A DNA stretch of 64,000 bases from Pseudonocardia nematodicida (GCF_040105385.1 NZ_JBEDNQ010000016.1:38357-102356); one strand, 5' to 3'; shown: positions 8,098 through 16,142, counted from the first letter of the stretch. The notes: generated by a model not told the origin, from the sequence alone. Numbers and translations are program-made.

Positions 8098-8109
8098 TGA
8101 GGATCCTCA
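8098..8109. promoter_or_regulatory. 12-bp perfect palindrome between aldehyde dehydrogenase and IclR gene
   Basis: TGAGGATCCTCA lies between the divergent starts at 8043 and 8161, a natural position for an IclR operator controlling the oxidoreductase pair and itself. TAGGGT (8149-8154) is a -10 box placed 7 nt before the IclR ATG. Confidence 0.45.
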
Positions 8110-8160
8110 CCCGACCCGGGGGCGGACGCGGGGGCGAGTAATAGGCGATAGGGTTGCGCC

Positions 8161-8922
8161 ATGGGCAACCCGGTGCGGAGTCGCGAGACGGGAGTGCAGT
8201 CGGTCGACCGTGCGATCACGGTCCTCGAGCTCATCGCCGGCCGTGGGGAGGCCGGGGTCAGCGAGCTGGCCACCGCGCTCGACGTCCACAAGTCCACGGC
8301 GTTCCGGCTGCTCGACACCCTCGAGGAGCACGGTCTGGTGGAGCAGATCGGTGACCGCGGGAAGTACCGGCTGGGCTTCGGCCTGATCCCGCTGGCCGGG
8401 CGGGTCGCCGAACGGCTGGAGGTCACCACCCAGGGCAGGCCGGTGTGCGACGAGCTGGCCTCCCGGATCGGCGAGACCGTCAACATCGCGATCCCGGACC
8501 GGGGGTTCGCGGTGAACGTCGACCAGGCGCGCGGCCCGGCGATGGTGACGACCTACAACTGGCTGGGCCGGATCACGCCGATGTACAACACCTCCAGCGG
8601 CAAGATCCTGCTGGCCGCCGCGGTCGCCGTCGATCCCGACGCGCTCCCGGCGCACCCGGGGCCGGCCGGCCGGGAGGCACTCGCCGAGGAACTGGCGGAC
8701 GTGTCCACCCGCGGCTACGCGTGGTCGATCGAGGAGTTCGAGACCGGCCTCAACGCCGTCGCCGCGCCGGTGCGCGACCACGCCGGCGACGTCATCGCGG
8801 CGCTCTCGGTCTCCGGACCCGCCTACCGGCTGCCCGCGGAGCGGATCGAGGAGATCACCCCGGAGGTCGTCGCGGCGGGCCGCGAGATCAGCAGGCGGAT
8901 GGGGTTCTGGGAGGCCGGCTAG
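8161..8922 (+). CDS. IclR-family transcriptional regulator
   Basis: 253 residues. The N-terminal winged helix (SVDRAITVLELIAGRGEAGVSELATALDVHKSTAFRLLDTLEEHGLVEQ) is followed by the IclR effector domain from about residue 75, with GRITPMYNTSSGKILLAA and FETGLNAVAAPVRD, both standard family motifs. The ATG lies 7 nt after the TAGGGT -10 box, so the transcript is probably leaderless. It is divergent from the aldehyde dehydrogenase/GMC pair, which it probably regulates. Its last 4 nt overlap the end of the converging SRPBCC gene. Confidence 0.9.
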   Translation: MGNPVRSRETGVQSVDRAITVLELIAGRGEAGVSELATALDVHKSTAFRLLDTLEEHGLVEQIGDRGKYRLGFGLIPLAGRVAERLEVTTQGRPVCDELASRIGETVNIAIPDRGFAVNVDQARGPAMVTTYNWLGRITPMYNTSSGKILLAAAVAVDPDALPAHPGPAGREALAEELADVSTRGYAWSIEEFETGLNAVAAPVRDHAGDVIAALSVSGPAYRLPAERIEEITPEVVAAGREISRRMGFWEAG

Positions 8923-9356
8923 AGCTTCTCCAAAACCGGCGGCAGCGTGCGTTCCACCTCGTCGCCGATCCGCTCGAACTCCCGGCGCAGGAACGGCGCG
9001 GCGAGCTTGAGCAAACCCTTGAACCGCCGGTCGGTCCGGTAGGTCACGGTGCTGCCGCCCTCCTCGGCGGGCTCGACGAGGACGTCGTCGGTCGCGATGA
9101 CCGTGCTGTTCTCCCCCACGAACCGCAACCGGGCCCCGGTGCACTCGACCAGGGTGTAGGTGAGGGCGGACTCGCGGCCGTTGAACACCGACACGTTGTG
9201 CCAGGTGGACCCGACCGCTATCGGCCCACCGTCGTCGGACCGCGTGCAGGACTTCGTTCCCGGGCCCCACACCTCGCAGTGACCGAAGTCGGCCAGGTAA
9301 CCGAGCACGGTCTCGACGGGTGTGGACACCGTCATCACCCGCTGGACGCCGACCAC
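8919..9356 (-). CDS. SRPBCC (START-like) family protein
   Basis: 145 residues starting at GTG 9356. The pattern is that of polyketide-cyclase/START-like proteins: an N-terminal strand with TPVETVLGYLADFGHCEVWGPGT, a central beta sheet (STWHNVSVFNGRESALTYTLVE), and a long C-terminal helix (FLRREFERIGDEVERTLPPVLEKL) that closes the hydrophobic cavity. It likely binds a lipid or small hydrophobic ligand. It converges on the IclR gene with a 4-nt tail-to-tail overlap. No specific role can be assigned. Confidence 0.8.
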   Translation of the reverse strand: MVGVQRVMTVSTPVETVLGYLADFGHCEVWGPGTKSCTRSDDGGPIAVGSTWHNVSVFNGRESALTYTLVECTGARLRFVGENSTVIATDDVLVEPAEEGGSTVTYRTDRRFKGLLKLAAPFLRREFERIGDEVERTLPPVLEKL

Positions 9357-9561
9357 GTCGCTCCCCTCACCCCGTCCTCGACGGCGAGGATGGTCTCACG
9401 ACGCCGTTTCATGATCGGGACTGACGCCTCCCGAGGGGACGGGCGATCGCGCCCGCGACGCGCCTCCCGCATCCGGCCGCGGGAACGGCGCCGCCCGGCG
9501 CAGACTCCGCGGGCCAGGTACCGGCGCGGCTCCGCCGCCGGCCGACCCGAGGGGGCCACGG
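9357..9561. other. Intergenic, about 205 nt, no gene seen
   Basis: Divergent spacer between the SRPBCC gene and the EspC-like/DUF1023 pair. It is rich in short GC palindromes. I see no convincing TANNNT box near either start and no ORF with a ribosome-binding site. Confidence 0.5.
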
Positions 9562-9918
9562 ATGCGACGACCGGAGACCGGCGACGGCGGAGCGGAGGTC
9601 CGGGCCGATCCGGACCTGCTGGACGCGGCCGCGGACGTCCTCGCCGCGATCGGCGACGACCTGGGCGCCGACGCCGCCGTCCGCGGGTCACTGCCCGTAC
9701 CGGGCTTTCGGGCCGGGTACGCGGCGGACGTGTTCGAGACGGCCCTGGCGGCGGCACTCCGGACTCATGCCGCCCGAGCCCGTTCGGGCGCCGGGGCCCT
9801 GCGCTCCACCGCGCACGCGTGGCGGGTGGCCGACGCCGAGGCGGCCGCGGCGTTCGGCACCGCCGCAGTGACACCCGGCGGCACCGCCGCAGTGACACCC
9901 GGCGGCGACGGGGGCTGA
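9562..9918 (+). CDS. EspC/WXG100-like small helical protein
   Basis: 118 residues, almost wholly helical and Ala-rich. DPDLLDAAADVLAAIGDDLGADA begins a pattern typical of the ESX secretion-associated EspC-like family (PF10824-like), with a central Gly/aromatic kink (VPGFRAGYAADVFETALAAAL) before a second long helix. A short imperfect duplication near the C-terminus reads TAAVTPGG twice. It is followed 8 nt later by a DUF1023 hydrolase, a pairing seen in many actinobacteria where the small protein acts as a secretion partner or immunity-like cofactor. No ESX secretion genes are in the window. Family placement is by helical pattern and is moderate. Confidence 0.65.
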   Translation: MRRPETGDGGAEVRADPDLLDAAADVLAAIGDDLGADAAVRGSLPVPGFRAGYAADVFETALAAALRTHAARARSGAGALRSTAHAWRVADAEAAAAFGTAAVTPGGTAAVTPGGDGG

Positions 9919-9926
9919 CCCGCACC

Positions 9927-11549
9927 GTGCCCGCGCTCCCCGACCTCGTCCGTGCCGCGCCCGGCCTCTGGCTGCAGCGGGCCGCCGTCTGGGCAGCCCT
10001 GGGCGAGACGCTCGACGCCCGGGCCGACCGCCTCGGGCGCGACGGTGCCGCCGCCCTGCCCGCGAACTGGTCCGGTGCCGACGCCGAGCGGGCGCGGACC
10101 GCCCACACCGAACTGCGGCGCCGGCTGCGCGCGGACGCCGAGGCGGCCGCGCGGGCGGCCGAGGTGCTCGGCCGGCACGCCGGCGAGGTCCTGGAGGTGC
10201 AGCGACAGCTCGTGGCCGCCGCCCGCGCGGTCCGCTATCCCTTCTACGCCGACCTCATGACCGGCACCGTCCTGCGCGTGCCCGGCGGGCCGTGGGCGAT
10301 CAGCCTGCAGACCGTCGCGGCGGCGGGGATGCTCGCCCTGCACGCGGTCGTCGCAGCCCGTTTCGCCCGGGCGGTGGAGGCCGCCGTCGGGGTCGCGGCC
10401 CGGTCCGACGCGGCCACCGCCGCGGCCCTGCGGTCGCTGATCCCGGGCGGCGGGGAGACGGCGGGGGCGGGTGACCCCCCGGTCGGACCCGCCGCCGTCC
10501 GGACCTGGTGGGCGGACCTGTCGCCGGACGAGCGGGACCAGCTCGTGCGGAGCCGTCCGCAACTCGTCGGCGGCACCGACGGGATCCCGGTCGCCGATCG
10601 CGACCGCGCCAACCGGATCCGGCTCGACGCCGAACGGGTGCAGCTGCGCGGGCTCGCGGCGCGCCGGCGGTCGACCGGCGACGTCGACGGCGCGTCGCGG
10701 GCCGAGGCCGCGCTCGCCGGTCTCGACGCGGTGGCCGGGCGACGCGACGCCGGCGGCGCGTTCCTGCTCGACGTGGCGGCCGGGACGGGCAGCGGCCGGG
10801 TGGTGCTCGCCGTCGGGGATCCGGAGCGTGCCGCGCACGTGGTGACGCACGTCCCCGGGACCGCGGCGGGCTGGGCGTCGGTGCCACTGGACCTGCGGCG
10901 GGTGGAGGCGACACGGGACGCCGCCCGCGACGCCGCGGCCGCGGACGACGACGTCGCCGCCGTGCTGTGGACCGGGTACGACGCCCCGACCTCGCTGCCC
11001 GACGCCGGCTACGGCGGGTCGGCGGCGGCCGGGGCCGACGCGCTGCGGGAGTTCCAGGAGGGGCTGCGGGCAGGCCACCACGGCCCGGTGCACCTGACCG
11101 TCGTCGGGCACTCCTACGGATCGACGGTGACGGGCCGGGCGGCCGGGCCCGGCGTCGCGGCCGACGACGTCGTGTTCGTCGGGAGCCCGGGGGCGGGGGT
11201 CCGCCACGCCTCGGAGCTCGGGCTGCCGGCCGACCGGGTCTGGGCGACGAGCGCCCCCGGCGACCCGATCTCCCGGGTCCCGGGCCCCGGGCTGTTCGGC
11301 ACCTCCCGGGGGTTGCACGAGTCCGGGCTCGCCTACGGCGGCAACCCCGCGAGCCCCGCTTTCGGGGGCAGGGTGTTCGGTTCGGACCCCGCCGTGGATG
11401 ATGCTCATGCAGGTGCACGTGCCCCTGCGAGTGCAGGTGCCGACGCCGCGACGAAGGAGTCGCTCGACTCGACGCACGGCGGATATTGGGACCCGGGGAC
11501 GCGGAGCCTGCGGACCTTGGGCAAGATCGTGGCGGGCGTCACGGGGTGA
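9927..11549 (+). CDS. DUF1023-type alpha/beta hydrolase with N-terminal helical (WXG-like) domain
   Basis: 540 residues from GTG 9927. The N-terminal 180 residues form Ala/Arg-rich helices including ANWSGADAERARTAHTEL, resembling WXG100-type domains. A linker then leads to the DUF1023 (Abhydrolase_8) catalytic domain, with VAAVLWTGYDAPTSLPDAGYGG, the nucleophile elbow HLTVVGHSYGSTVTGRAA and a C-terminal His segment (LDSTHGGYWDP). Such proteins are predicted to be exported or surface-associated esterases. It is probably co-transcribed with the EspC-like gene. A frame extension from CTG 9915 would overlap the upstream stop but has no better support. Confidence 0.82.
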   Translation: MPALPDLVRAAPGLWLQRAAVWAALGETLDARADRLGRDGAAALPANWSGADAERARTAHTELRRRLRADAEAAARAAEVLGRHAGEVLEVQRQLVAAARAVRYPFYADLMTGTVLRVPGGPWAISLQTVAAAGMLALHAVVAARFARAVEAAVGVAARSDAATAAALRSLIPGGGETAGAGDPPVGPAAVRTWWADLSPDERDQLVRSRPQLVGGTDGIPVADRDRANRIRLDAERVQLRGLAARRRSTGDVDGASRAEAALAGLDAVAGRRDAGGAFLLDVAAGTGSGRVVLAVGDPERAAHVVTHVPGTAAGWASVPLDLRRVEATRDAARDAAAADDDVAAVLWTGYDAPTSLPDAGYGGSAAAGADALREFQEGLRAGHHGPVHLTVVGHSYGSTVTGRAAGPGVAADDVVFVGSPGAGVRHASELGLPADRVWATSAPGDPISRVPGPGLFGTSRGLHESGLAYGGNPASPAFGGRVFGSDPAVDDAHAGARAPASAGADAATKESLDSTHGGYWDPGTRSLRTLGKIVAGVTG

Positions 11550-11715
11550 TCGTGACTTTCCGTGCACGATCCCCTGCGGCGGGACGTATCGAGTTGACCA
11601 CTCGGCCGAACGAGCGACCGCTCAAAGTAGGAGCGATGAGCCAGGTCACAGGTAGTCGTCAGCTTGACACCGACTACCCTGACGGCGGCTCAGGTACGGG
11701 CAGTAACATGCAACT
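11550..11715. promoter_or_regulatory. Promoter region of the TetR gene
   Basis: Contains TTGACA at 11664-11669 and a good -10 box TAACAT at 11704-11709, whose end lies 7 nt before the GTG of the TetR gene. This suggests a leaderless transcript. The TTGACA is too far from this -10 (34 nt) to be its partner, so the -35 is unclear. Otherwise no gene is seen. Confidence 0.45.
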
Positions 11716-12360
11716 GTGACCGACACCGAGAGCAGACCGGCGCGGCGCACCGGACGCCCCCCGCTGACCGACCGGGCGACGTTGCTCGCAGCCGCACGCG
11801 AGCTCGGCTTCTCCGATCTCACGGTCGGAGCGGTGACCGCCCGGGTCGGCGTGAAGTACTCGACCTTCTACCGGCACTTCCCGAGCCTCGACGCGCTCGT
11901 GGCGGCTCTGGTGGACGACGTCGTGACCGACCAGGTGTTCCCCGACACCGACCAGAGCTGGAAGGACGAGCTGCGCACGCTGACGTCCGCGCTGTTCGAC
12001 GTGATGGCGGCCCATCCCGGGCTGGCACCGGCGATGGTCCGGCTGCCGGGCAGCCCGGAGGCGCTGATGTCCGCCATCCGCCGGGTGACCGACGCGCTCC
12101 TCGCGGCCGGGTTCGGTGCGGAGGACGCGGTGCTGGCCACCACGACGGCCGTCCACATGGGGACGCACCCCTGGCTGAGCGCCGACGAGCGCGGCGTCGG
12201 CGACGGACGTCGGCGGGACCAGGTACTGGAGTCCGAGCCGCCGTTCGACGAGCGGGTGCGCGCGGTGTTCCGCGACGGCATGGACGACCCGCCCCGCGAG
12301 TGGACGCTGCGCCGGGTCGAGCTGATGATCGCCGGCATGGAGACCCGCCCGACGTCCTGA
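11716..12360 (+). CDS. TetR-family transcriptional regulator
   Basis: 214 residues. The N-terminal HTH reads LTDRATLLAAARELGFSDLTVGAVTARVGVKYSTFYRHFPSLDALVAAL, in which VKYSTFYRHF is the TetR recognition helix. The remaining 150 residues form the variable ligand-binding helical domain. No adjacent transporter or enzyme is clearly its target: the DUF1023 gene ends 166 nt upstream and the converging gene is a cold-shock protein. The GTG start is set by the TAACAT box 7 nt upstream. Confidence 0.88.
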   Translation: MTDTESRPARRTGRPPLTDRATLLAAARELGFSDLTVGAVTARVGVKYSTFYRHFPSLDALVAALVDDVVTDQVFPDTDQSWKDELRTLTSALFDVMAAHPGLAPAMVRLPGSPEALMSAIRRVTDALLAAGFGAEDAVLATTTAVHMGTHPWLSADERGVGDGRRRDQVLESEPPFDERVRAVFRDGMDDPPREWTLRRVELMIAGMETRPTS

Positions 12361-12387
12361 GACCGGCGACCGGCGACCGGCGACCGG
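12361..12387. repeat. Short tandem repeat of a 7-mer
   Basis: Directly after the TetR stop the sequence CGACCGG is repeated head to tail (three full copies preceded by a partial copy) before the terminator hairpin begins. Possibly slippage-prone. No function inferred. Confidence 0.6.
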
Positions 12388-12392
12388 ACAGA

Positions 12393-12427
12393 CGAACGCC
12401 CGGGGTGCGGTACACCCCGGGCGTTCG
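12393..12427. terminator. Bidirectional terminator between TetR and cold-shock genes
   Basis: Perfect 15-bp arms CGAACGCCCGGGGTG (12393-12407) and its complement (12413-12427) around a 5-nt loop. It is placed between the ends of two converging genes. There is no T tract, as is common in actinobacteria. Confidence 0.8.
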
Positions 12428-12449
12428 CGTGTCGGACGGATTCAGCCGG

Positions 12450-12653
12450 TCAGGTGGGGACCACCTGGTCGGCCTGCGGGCCCTTCTGGCCCTGGGTGAC
12501 CTCGAAGGTCACGGTCTGACCCTCGTCGAGGGTGCGGTATCCGGAGGACTGGATCGCGCTGAAGTGGACGAACAGGTCCTGCCCGCCTCCGTCCGGCGTG
12601 ATGAACCCGTACCCCTTCTCGGCGTTGAACCACTTCACGGTTCCCTGTGGCAT
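12450..12653 (-). CDS. cspA: Cold-shock protein, CspA family
   Basis: 67 residues, the standard single cold-shock domain. It begins MPQGTVKWFNAEKGYGFITP, contains RNP1 (KGYGFI) and RNP2 (DLFVHFSAI), and ends GQKGPQADQVVPT. It binds single-stranded RNA/DNA as an RNA chaperone. Start at ATG 12653, preceded by GAGGAGACATCCGG (ribosome-binding site GAGGAG). A TAGGGT -10-like box lies about 45 nt upstream on this strand, leaving a short 5' leader. Confidence 0.95.
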   Translation of the reverse strand: MPQGTVKWFNAEKGYGFITPDGGGQDLFVHFSAIQSSGYRTLDEGQTVTFEVTQGQKGPQADQVVPT

Positions 12654-12821
12654 CCGGATGTCTCCTCGCGTCTTGCCGGTACCTACACCGGCGACCCTAG
12701 CCCTTCCCGCGGTCCATGGGGACGTCACTGTGGTAACGCCGCACGGCGCGTCGTCGCGGACATCCGCTTCGTCCCGGTCTCCCGCACCTTCGTCACCCGG
12801 CCGGGGCTACCGTGGCCCCCG

Positions 12822-12935
12822 ATGACCTCCACGACACGGGTCCGGATGGCGCAGGACCGCGACGTCCCCGCGATCGCCGACATCTGCACGCGGACGCAAC
12901 GGATGCGGCGGCCGATCATCTCGGCCGACCGGTGA
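12822..12935 (+). pseudogene. N-terminal remnant of a GNAT acetyltransferase, coupled to the next gene
   Basis: 37-residue frame from ATG 12822. It reads like the first strand and helix of a GNAT acetyltransferase (TRVRMAQDRDVPAIADICTRTQ) but stops before the acetyl-CoA site. Its TGA overlaps the GTG start of the RlmA-like gene by 4 nt (GTGA). It could be a decayed acetyltransferase N-terminus now serving as a translated leader. The resemblance is short and could be coincidental. Confidence 0.4.
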
Positions 12936-13804
12936 GTACCGGCACGGACGCGCCCGCTCCGGGATCAGCGTTCGGTTCCGTCGCCGCGGACCTGCGCTGC
13001 CCGACCTGCACCACGGACCCGCTCCGGCTCGACGGGCGCCGGCTGATCTGCCCCGCCGGGCACACCTTCGATCTCGCCCGCCAGGGCTACGCGAACCTGG
13101 TCACCGGGCACGACCGGCGCCACCACGGGGACGACACCCGGATGGTGGCCGCGCGGGAGCGCTTCCTCGGCGCGGGGCACTACGACGGTCTCGCCGCGGC
13201 CGTGGCGGCGCGAGTGGCCGAGCAGGGCCCGCCCGGGCTCGTCGTCGATCTCGCCGGCGGTACCGGGTACTACCTCGCCGCCGCGCTCGAGGCCTCCCCC
13301 GGCCGGCACGGGCTGTGCGTCGAGCTCTCGACCCCGGCGCTGCGCCGCGCCGGGCGAGCCCACCCCCGGGCCGCCGCGATCGGTGCCGACGTGTGGGGCG
13401 ACCTGCCCGTCCGGTCGGGTGCGGCGGGCGTCGCCATGAGCGTGTTCGGGCCACGCAACCCGGCCGAGATCGAACGCGTGCTGGCCCCCGGCGGCGTGGC
13501 CGTCGTCGCCGTGCCGCGACCCGAGCACCTGGGAGAGCTGGCCGGCCCGCTCGGGCTGGTCGAGGTCGACCCCCGCAAGGACGAGCGGCTCGCGGTCGCG
13601 TTCCGGCGCTTCGCGTGCATCGACTCGCAGCGGGTGACCTGGCGGGCAGGACTGGGGCACGACGACGTGCTCGCGCTCATCGCGATGGGCCCGACCGCCC
13701 GGCACCGGTCCGACGACGAGCTGCGCGAGCGGATCGCGACGCTGCCGGACCCGGTCGGGGTGACCGTCGCCGTCGAGATCTCGGTGTACCGGCGCGAGCC
13801 GTGA
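12932..13804 (+). CDS. RlmA/TlrB-type 23S rRNA (guanine-N1)-methyltransferase
   Basis: 290 residues from GTG 12932. The N-terminal zinc finger (LRCPTCTTDPLRLDGRRLICPAGHTFDLARQGYANL) has the CxxC...CxxGH arrangement of RlmA. The methyltransferase domain follows, with SAM motif I VVDLAGGTGYYLAAAL, and the late segment AMSVFGPRNPAEIERVLAPGG matches family members. RlmA-type enzymes methylate a guanosine in the domain II hairpin 35 loop of 23S rRNA (G745, or G748 for TlrB, which affects macrolide sensitivity). Which base this one modifies is not decidable from sequence alone. Confidence 0.88.
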   Translation: MSTGTDAPAPGSAFGSVAADLRCPTCTTDPLRLDGRRLICPAGHTFDLARQGYANLVTGHDRRHHGDDTRMVAARERFLGAGHYDGLAAAVAARVAEQGPPGLVVDLAGGTGYYLAAALEASPGRHGLCVELSTPALRRAGRAHPRAAAIGADVWGDLPVRSGAAGVAMSVFGPRNPAEIERVLAPGGVAVVAVPRPEHLGELAGPLGLVEVDPRKDERLAVAFRRFACIDSQRVTWRAGLGHDDVLALIAMGPTARHRSDDELRERIATLPDPVGVTVAVEISVYRREP

Positions 13805-13885
13805 CCGTCCACCAGCCGCCCCGGCGCAGCGGCGACGCGTGACGGGCTCCTCGCTACTTGCCTGAGCGGAAAGGTGCTGCTACTA

Positions 13886-13902
13886 CTTGCTCATCGAGCA
13901 AG
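13886..13902. promoter_or_regulatory. Inverted repeat overlapping the leader of the membrane/winged-helix pair
   Basis: Arms CTTGCTC (13886-13892) and GAGCAAG (13896-13902) with a 3-nt loop, directly abutting the AGGAGGAG ribosome-binding site. CTACTTGC also occurs 30 nt earlier (13853-13860). The most likely binder is the winged-helix protein encoded second in the operon. As RNA the hairpin would also crowd the ribosome-binding site. Confidence 0.5.
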
Positions 13903-13912
13903 GAGGAGCGCA

Positions 13913-14380
13913 ATGACCCGACCGACCGAACACGAGGCCGCCGAGGCCCTGGCCGAGGTGCAGGCGGCTCGCGGTGCCGTCGACGCCGCCACCGACCGCG
14001 GCCTGCCGATGATGCTCGCCGCCACGTCCGTCCTGACCTTCCTGGACTTCGCGGCGAAGGACGAGATCACGAGCCCGCGCCGACGTGCGGTGGTCACCGC
14101 GGTGACCCAGCTGGCCATGGCCGGGATCGCCCTGCTCGAGACCCGCGCCGAGCAGGTCCGCCCGCACCTGGCCGCACCCGCGCCGGCCCCGGCCCTCGCG
14201 GCGAAGGTCGCGGCGGTCGGCGTCGGGTGGTACGCCACGGAACGGCTCGCGGTGCACCTGCTCCGCCGGAGCACGCTGACCCGGCCGAACACGGTCGCCG
14301 GTCTCCTGCTCGCGGTCACGCGCCCGGCCGGCGCCGTGGTGACCCTGCGCATGGTGCCGCGGGCCGGGCGCGATGCCTGA
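13913..14380 (+). CDS. Small membrane protein of unknown function
   Basis: 155 residues from ATG 13913 with a strong AGGAGGAG site. The first 35 residues are polar and helical. Hydrophobic segments follow around MMLAATSVLTFLDFAA, AVVTAVTQLAMAGIALLE and ALAAKVAAVGVGWYATERLAV, with a final one near the C-terminus. It overlaps the following winged-helix regulator by 8 nt. The layout matches the pair at 1065-1526/751-1068, so this may be another membrane protein/HTH_34 regulator couple. No enzyme motif seen. Confidence 0.75.
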   Translation: MTRPTEHEAAEALAEVQAARGAVDAATDRGLPMMLAATSVLTFLDFAAKDEITSPRRRAVVTAVTQLAMAGIALLETRAEQVRPHLAAPAPAPALAAKVAAVGVGWYATERLAVHLLRRSTLTRPNTVAGLLLAVTRPAGAVVTLRMVPRAGRDA

Positions 14381-14681
14381 GCAGCCCGCCGACGCCCGGC
14401 TAGTCCCGCTGCTGCTCGACCCGACCCGGCTGCGCATCGTCGCCACCCTGATCGCGGCGGGCGAGGTCGAGTTCGGCTTCGTCCGCGACCGGGTCGGACT
14501 GACCGACTCGGCGCTGTCCAAACAGCTCAAGGCGCTCGCGGACGCGGGGCTCACGACGTCGCGCCGGGAGCCGACCGGCGCCGCACGGAAGAGCTGGATC
14601 CGGTTGACCACCGAGGGCCGCGACCAGGTGGGCACGCACATCGCGGCGCTGCGGGAGATCGCGTCCCCGGCCGGCGAGTGA
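14373..14681 (+). CDS. Winged-helix transcriptional regulator (HTH_34/ArsR-like)
   Basis: 102 residues. PTRLRIVATLIAAGEVEFGFVRDRVGLTDSALSKQLKALADAGLTTSRRE is a complete winged helix, with DSALSKQLKAL as recognition helix, followed by a wing (RKSWIRLTTEG) and a dimerisation helix. It overlaps the upstream membrane protein gene by 8 nt and converges with the ACR3-like gene with a 1-nt gap. Probably autoregulates through 13886-13902. Confidence 0.85.
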   Translation: MPEQPADARLVPLLLDPTRLRIVATLIAAGEVEFGFVRDRVGLTDSALSKQLKALADAGLTTSRREPTGAARKSWIRLTTEGRDQVGTHIAALREIASPAGE

Positions 14682-14682
14682 C

Positions 14683-15648
14683 TCAGGCCGGGGTGCCCGC
14701 CGGCTGCCGGACCCGGACGATCTGGGCCAGCACCGCGAGGGCGGGCAGCTCCAGCAACGGCCCCACGACGAGCGCGACGGCGATCAGCGGCCGGTCCGGG
14801 AACGCCGCCACCGCGATCGCCAGCGCGATCGGGGAGTTGCGCGCGGTGGACACCATCGTGAGCGTCACCCGCTGCGCCGCGGGCAGCCGCAGGAGCCGCG
14901 CGACCGCCGTCGCCAGCAGGGGCAGCACGACCAGGAAGATCAGCAGTGGGGGCACCAGGGCGAGCAGCTCGGTGCCGTGCGCGACGACGGTGCGCGCCTG
15001 CCACGCGAACATGGCCGCCACCGCGACGTAGAGCATCGGCAGCACCAGTCGCGACGCCGGCCCGATGATCACCCGGTCCCGCCACCCGGCGCCGCGCGCC
15101 CTCGTCGCCAGCAGCCGGACGGCCGTCGCCAGCACCAGCGGGACGACGAGCACCAGCAGGACGGACTCGACGAGCGTCGCGCCGTCGACCCGTGCCGCCT
15201 GCCCGCCCAGCAGCAGGACGTAGACCGGGAGCAGGGCGAGCTGCAGCACGAGGTTCACCGGCAGCAGGGCGGCGGCGATCCCGGTGTGGCCCCGCGCGAT
15301 CGCGGTGAAGACCAGGTACCAGTCGGTGCACGGTGTCACCAGCAGCAGCAGGAGCCCGATCTGCAGGTCCGGACGGCCGCCGAGCAGCCCCGCGCCGAGC
15401 ACCCACGCGAACAGCGGGGTGACGACGAAGTTGAGCACCAGGCTGGCGGCGACGACGCTCCGGGCCCGCCGCACCGCACCGACCTGGCCGGCGTCCATCT
15501 GCAGGAAGACCGCGGTGACCATCACCAGCAGGGCGGGGAGCACCAGGTACCCGGCCGCCCCGCCGATCGGGAGCAGCAGCCCCGCGCCGAGCCCCAGCAG
15601 CGCGGCGAGCGTCACGAGGACGCTCTGCAGCCGTTCGGCGAGTGACAA
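14683..15648 (-). CDS. ACR3/bile-acid-sodium-symporter-like transporter (arsenic resistance protein type)
   Basis: 321 residues with about ten hydrophobic helices. The segment VTPCTDWYLVFTAIARGHTGIAAALLPVNL is the signature of the ACR3-like branch of the SBF/BASS superfamily, which includes arsenite efflux carriers and has a conserved Cys in this helix. A second motif, STARNSPIALAIAVAAFP, is also typical. Start is TTG 15648 behind a strong GGGAGGGGGA site. No arsR or arsC gene is adjacent, so an arsenic role is only family-based. The substrate could be another anion. Confidence 0.8.
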   Translation of the reverse strand: MSLAERLQSVLVTLAALLGLGAGLLLPIGGAAGYLVLPALLVMVTAVFLQMDAGQVGAVRRARSVVAASLVLNFVVTPLFAWVLGAGLLGGRPDLQIGLLLLLVTPCTDWYLVFTAIARGHTGIAAALLPVNLVLQLALLPVYVLLLGGQAARVDGATLVESVLLVLVVPLVLATAVRLLATRARGAGWRDRVIIGPASRLVLPMLYVAVAAMFAWQARTVVAHGTELLALVPPLLIFLVVLPLLATAVARLLRLPAAQRVTLTMVSTARNSPIALAIAVAAFPDRPLIAVALVVGPLLELPALAVLAQIVRVRQPAGTPA

Positions 15649-15716
15649 CGATCCCCCTCCCGGCTCTCGTCGTGCCGCTCATTATCTCCACCGCCCTTTC
15701 CGCCCCGGACGGCGGA

Positions 15717-16142
15717 TCAGCGGTCCTGGCGGCGGGTGTGGTTGCGGTGCTTGCGGACGGCGAAGTCGTGCGCGTCGTCGAGAAGGGCGCGCACCGACGG
15801 CCACGTCGTGTCGGGGTTGAGCACGCAGACCCAGTGGTGGGCGGCGTAGACGGGATGCGGCATCACGATGTCGAGTGCCGTCGGATCCCCGGCGGCGTCG
15901 GGGTCCACGGTCTCCCGGAACCGCTGCGTCGGCAGGCCGATGTTGAGCCGGTAGACCCCCGGCCGGTCGAGGTCGGAGGCCGTGTCGTTGACGTCGGAGT
16001 TCACGATCGTCGCCCAGCCCTGACGGGGGCGGCGCTCGTAGTCGTGGTCGGGGTCGTGGATGGCGAAGACGTCGCCGTTCGCCTCGATGAGACGGGTTCC
16101 CGGGTAGGTACTCAGCAGGTCTCGAACGCCGATCATGTCCAT
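15717..16142 (-). CDS. DUF6194-type protein
   Basis: 141 residues from ATG 16142. It has no transmembrane segment or signal. Visible elements are DLLSTYPGTRLIEANGDVFAIHDPD, the Arg-rich PRQGWATIVNSDVNDTASDLDRPGVYRLNIGL, and the C-terminal VYAAHHWVCVLNPDTTWPSVRALLDDAHDFAVRK. This matches a family of actinobacterial proteins of unknown function, and its mixed alpha/beta order recalls MmcQ/YjbR-like folds. A CRP-like site lies about 45 nt upstream. Alternative starts at 16166 and 16136 exist. Confidence 0.75.
   Translation of the reverse strand: MDMIGVRDLLSTYPGTRLIEANGDVFAIHDPDHDYERRPRQGWATIVNSDVNDTASDLDRPGVYRLNIGLPTQRFRETVDPDAAGDPTALDIVMPHPVYAAHHWVCVLNPDTTWPSVRALLDDAHDFAVRKHRNHTRRQDR

Noticed and set aside
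9915..9926. CTG start for the DUF1023 hydrolase overlapping the EspC-like stop
   Set aside because: CTG is a rare start and gives only four extra residues. GTG 9927 is sufficient.
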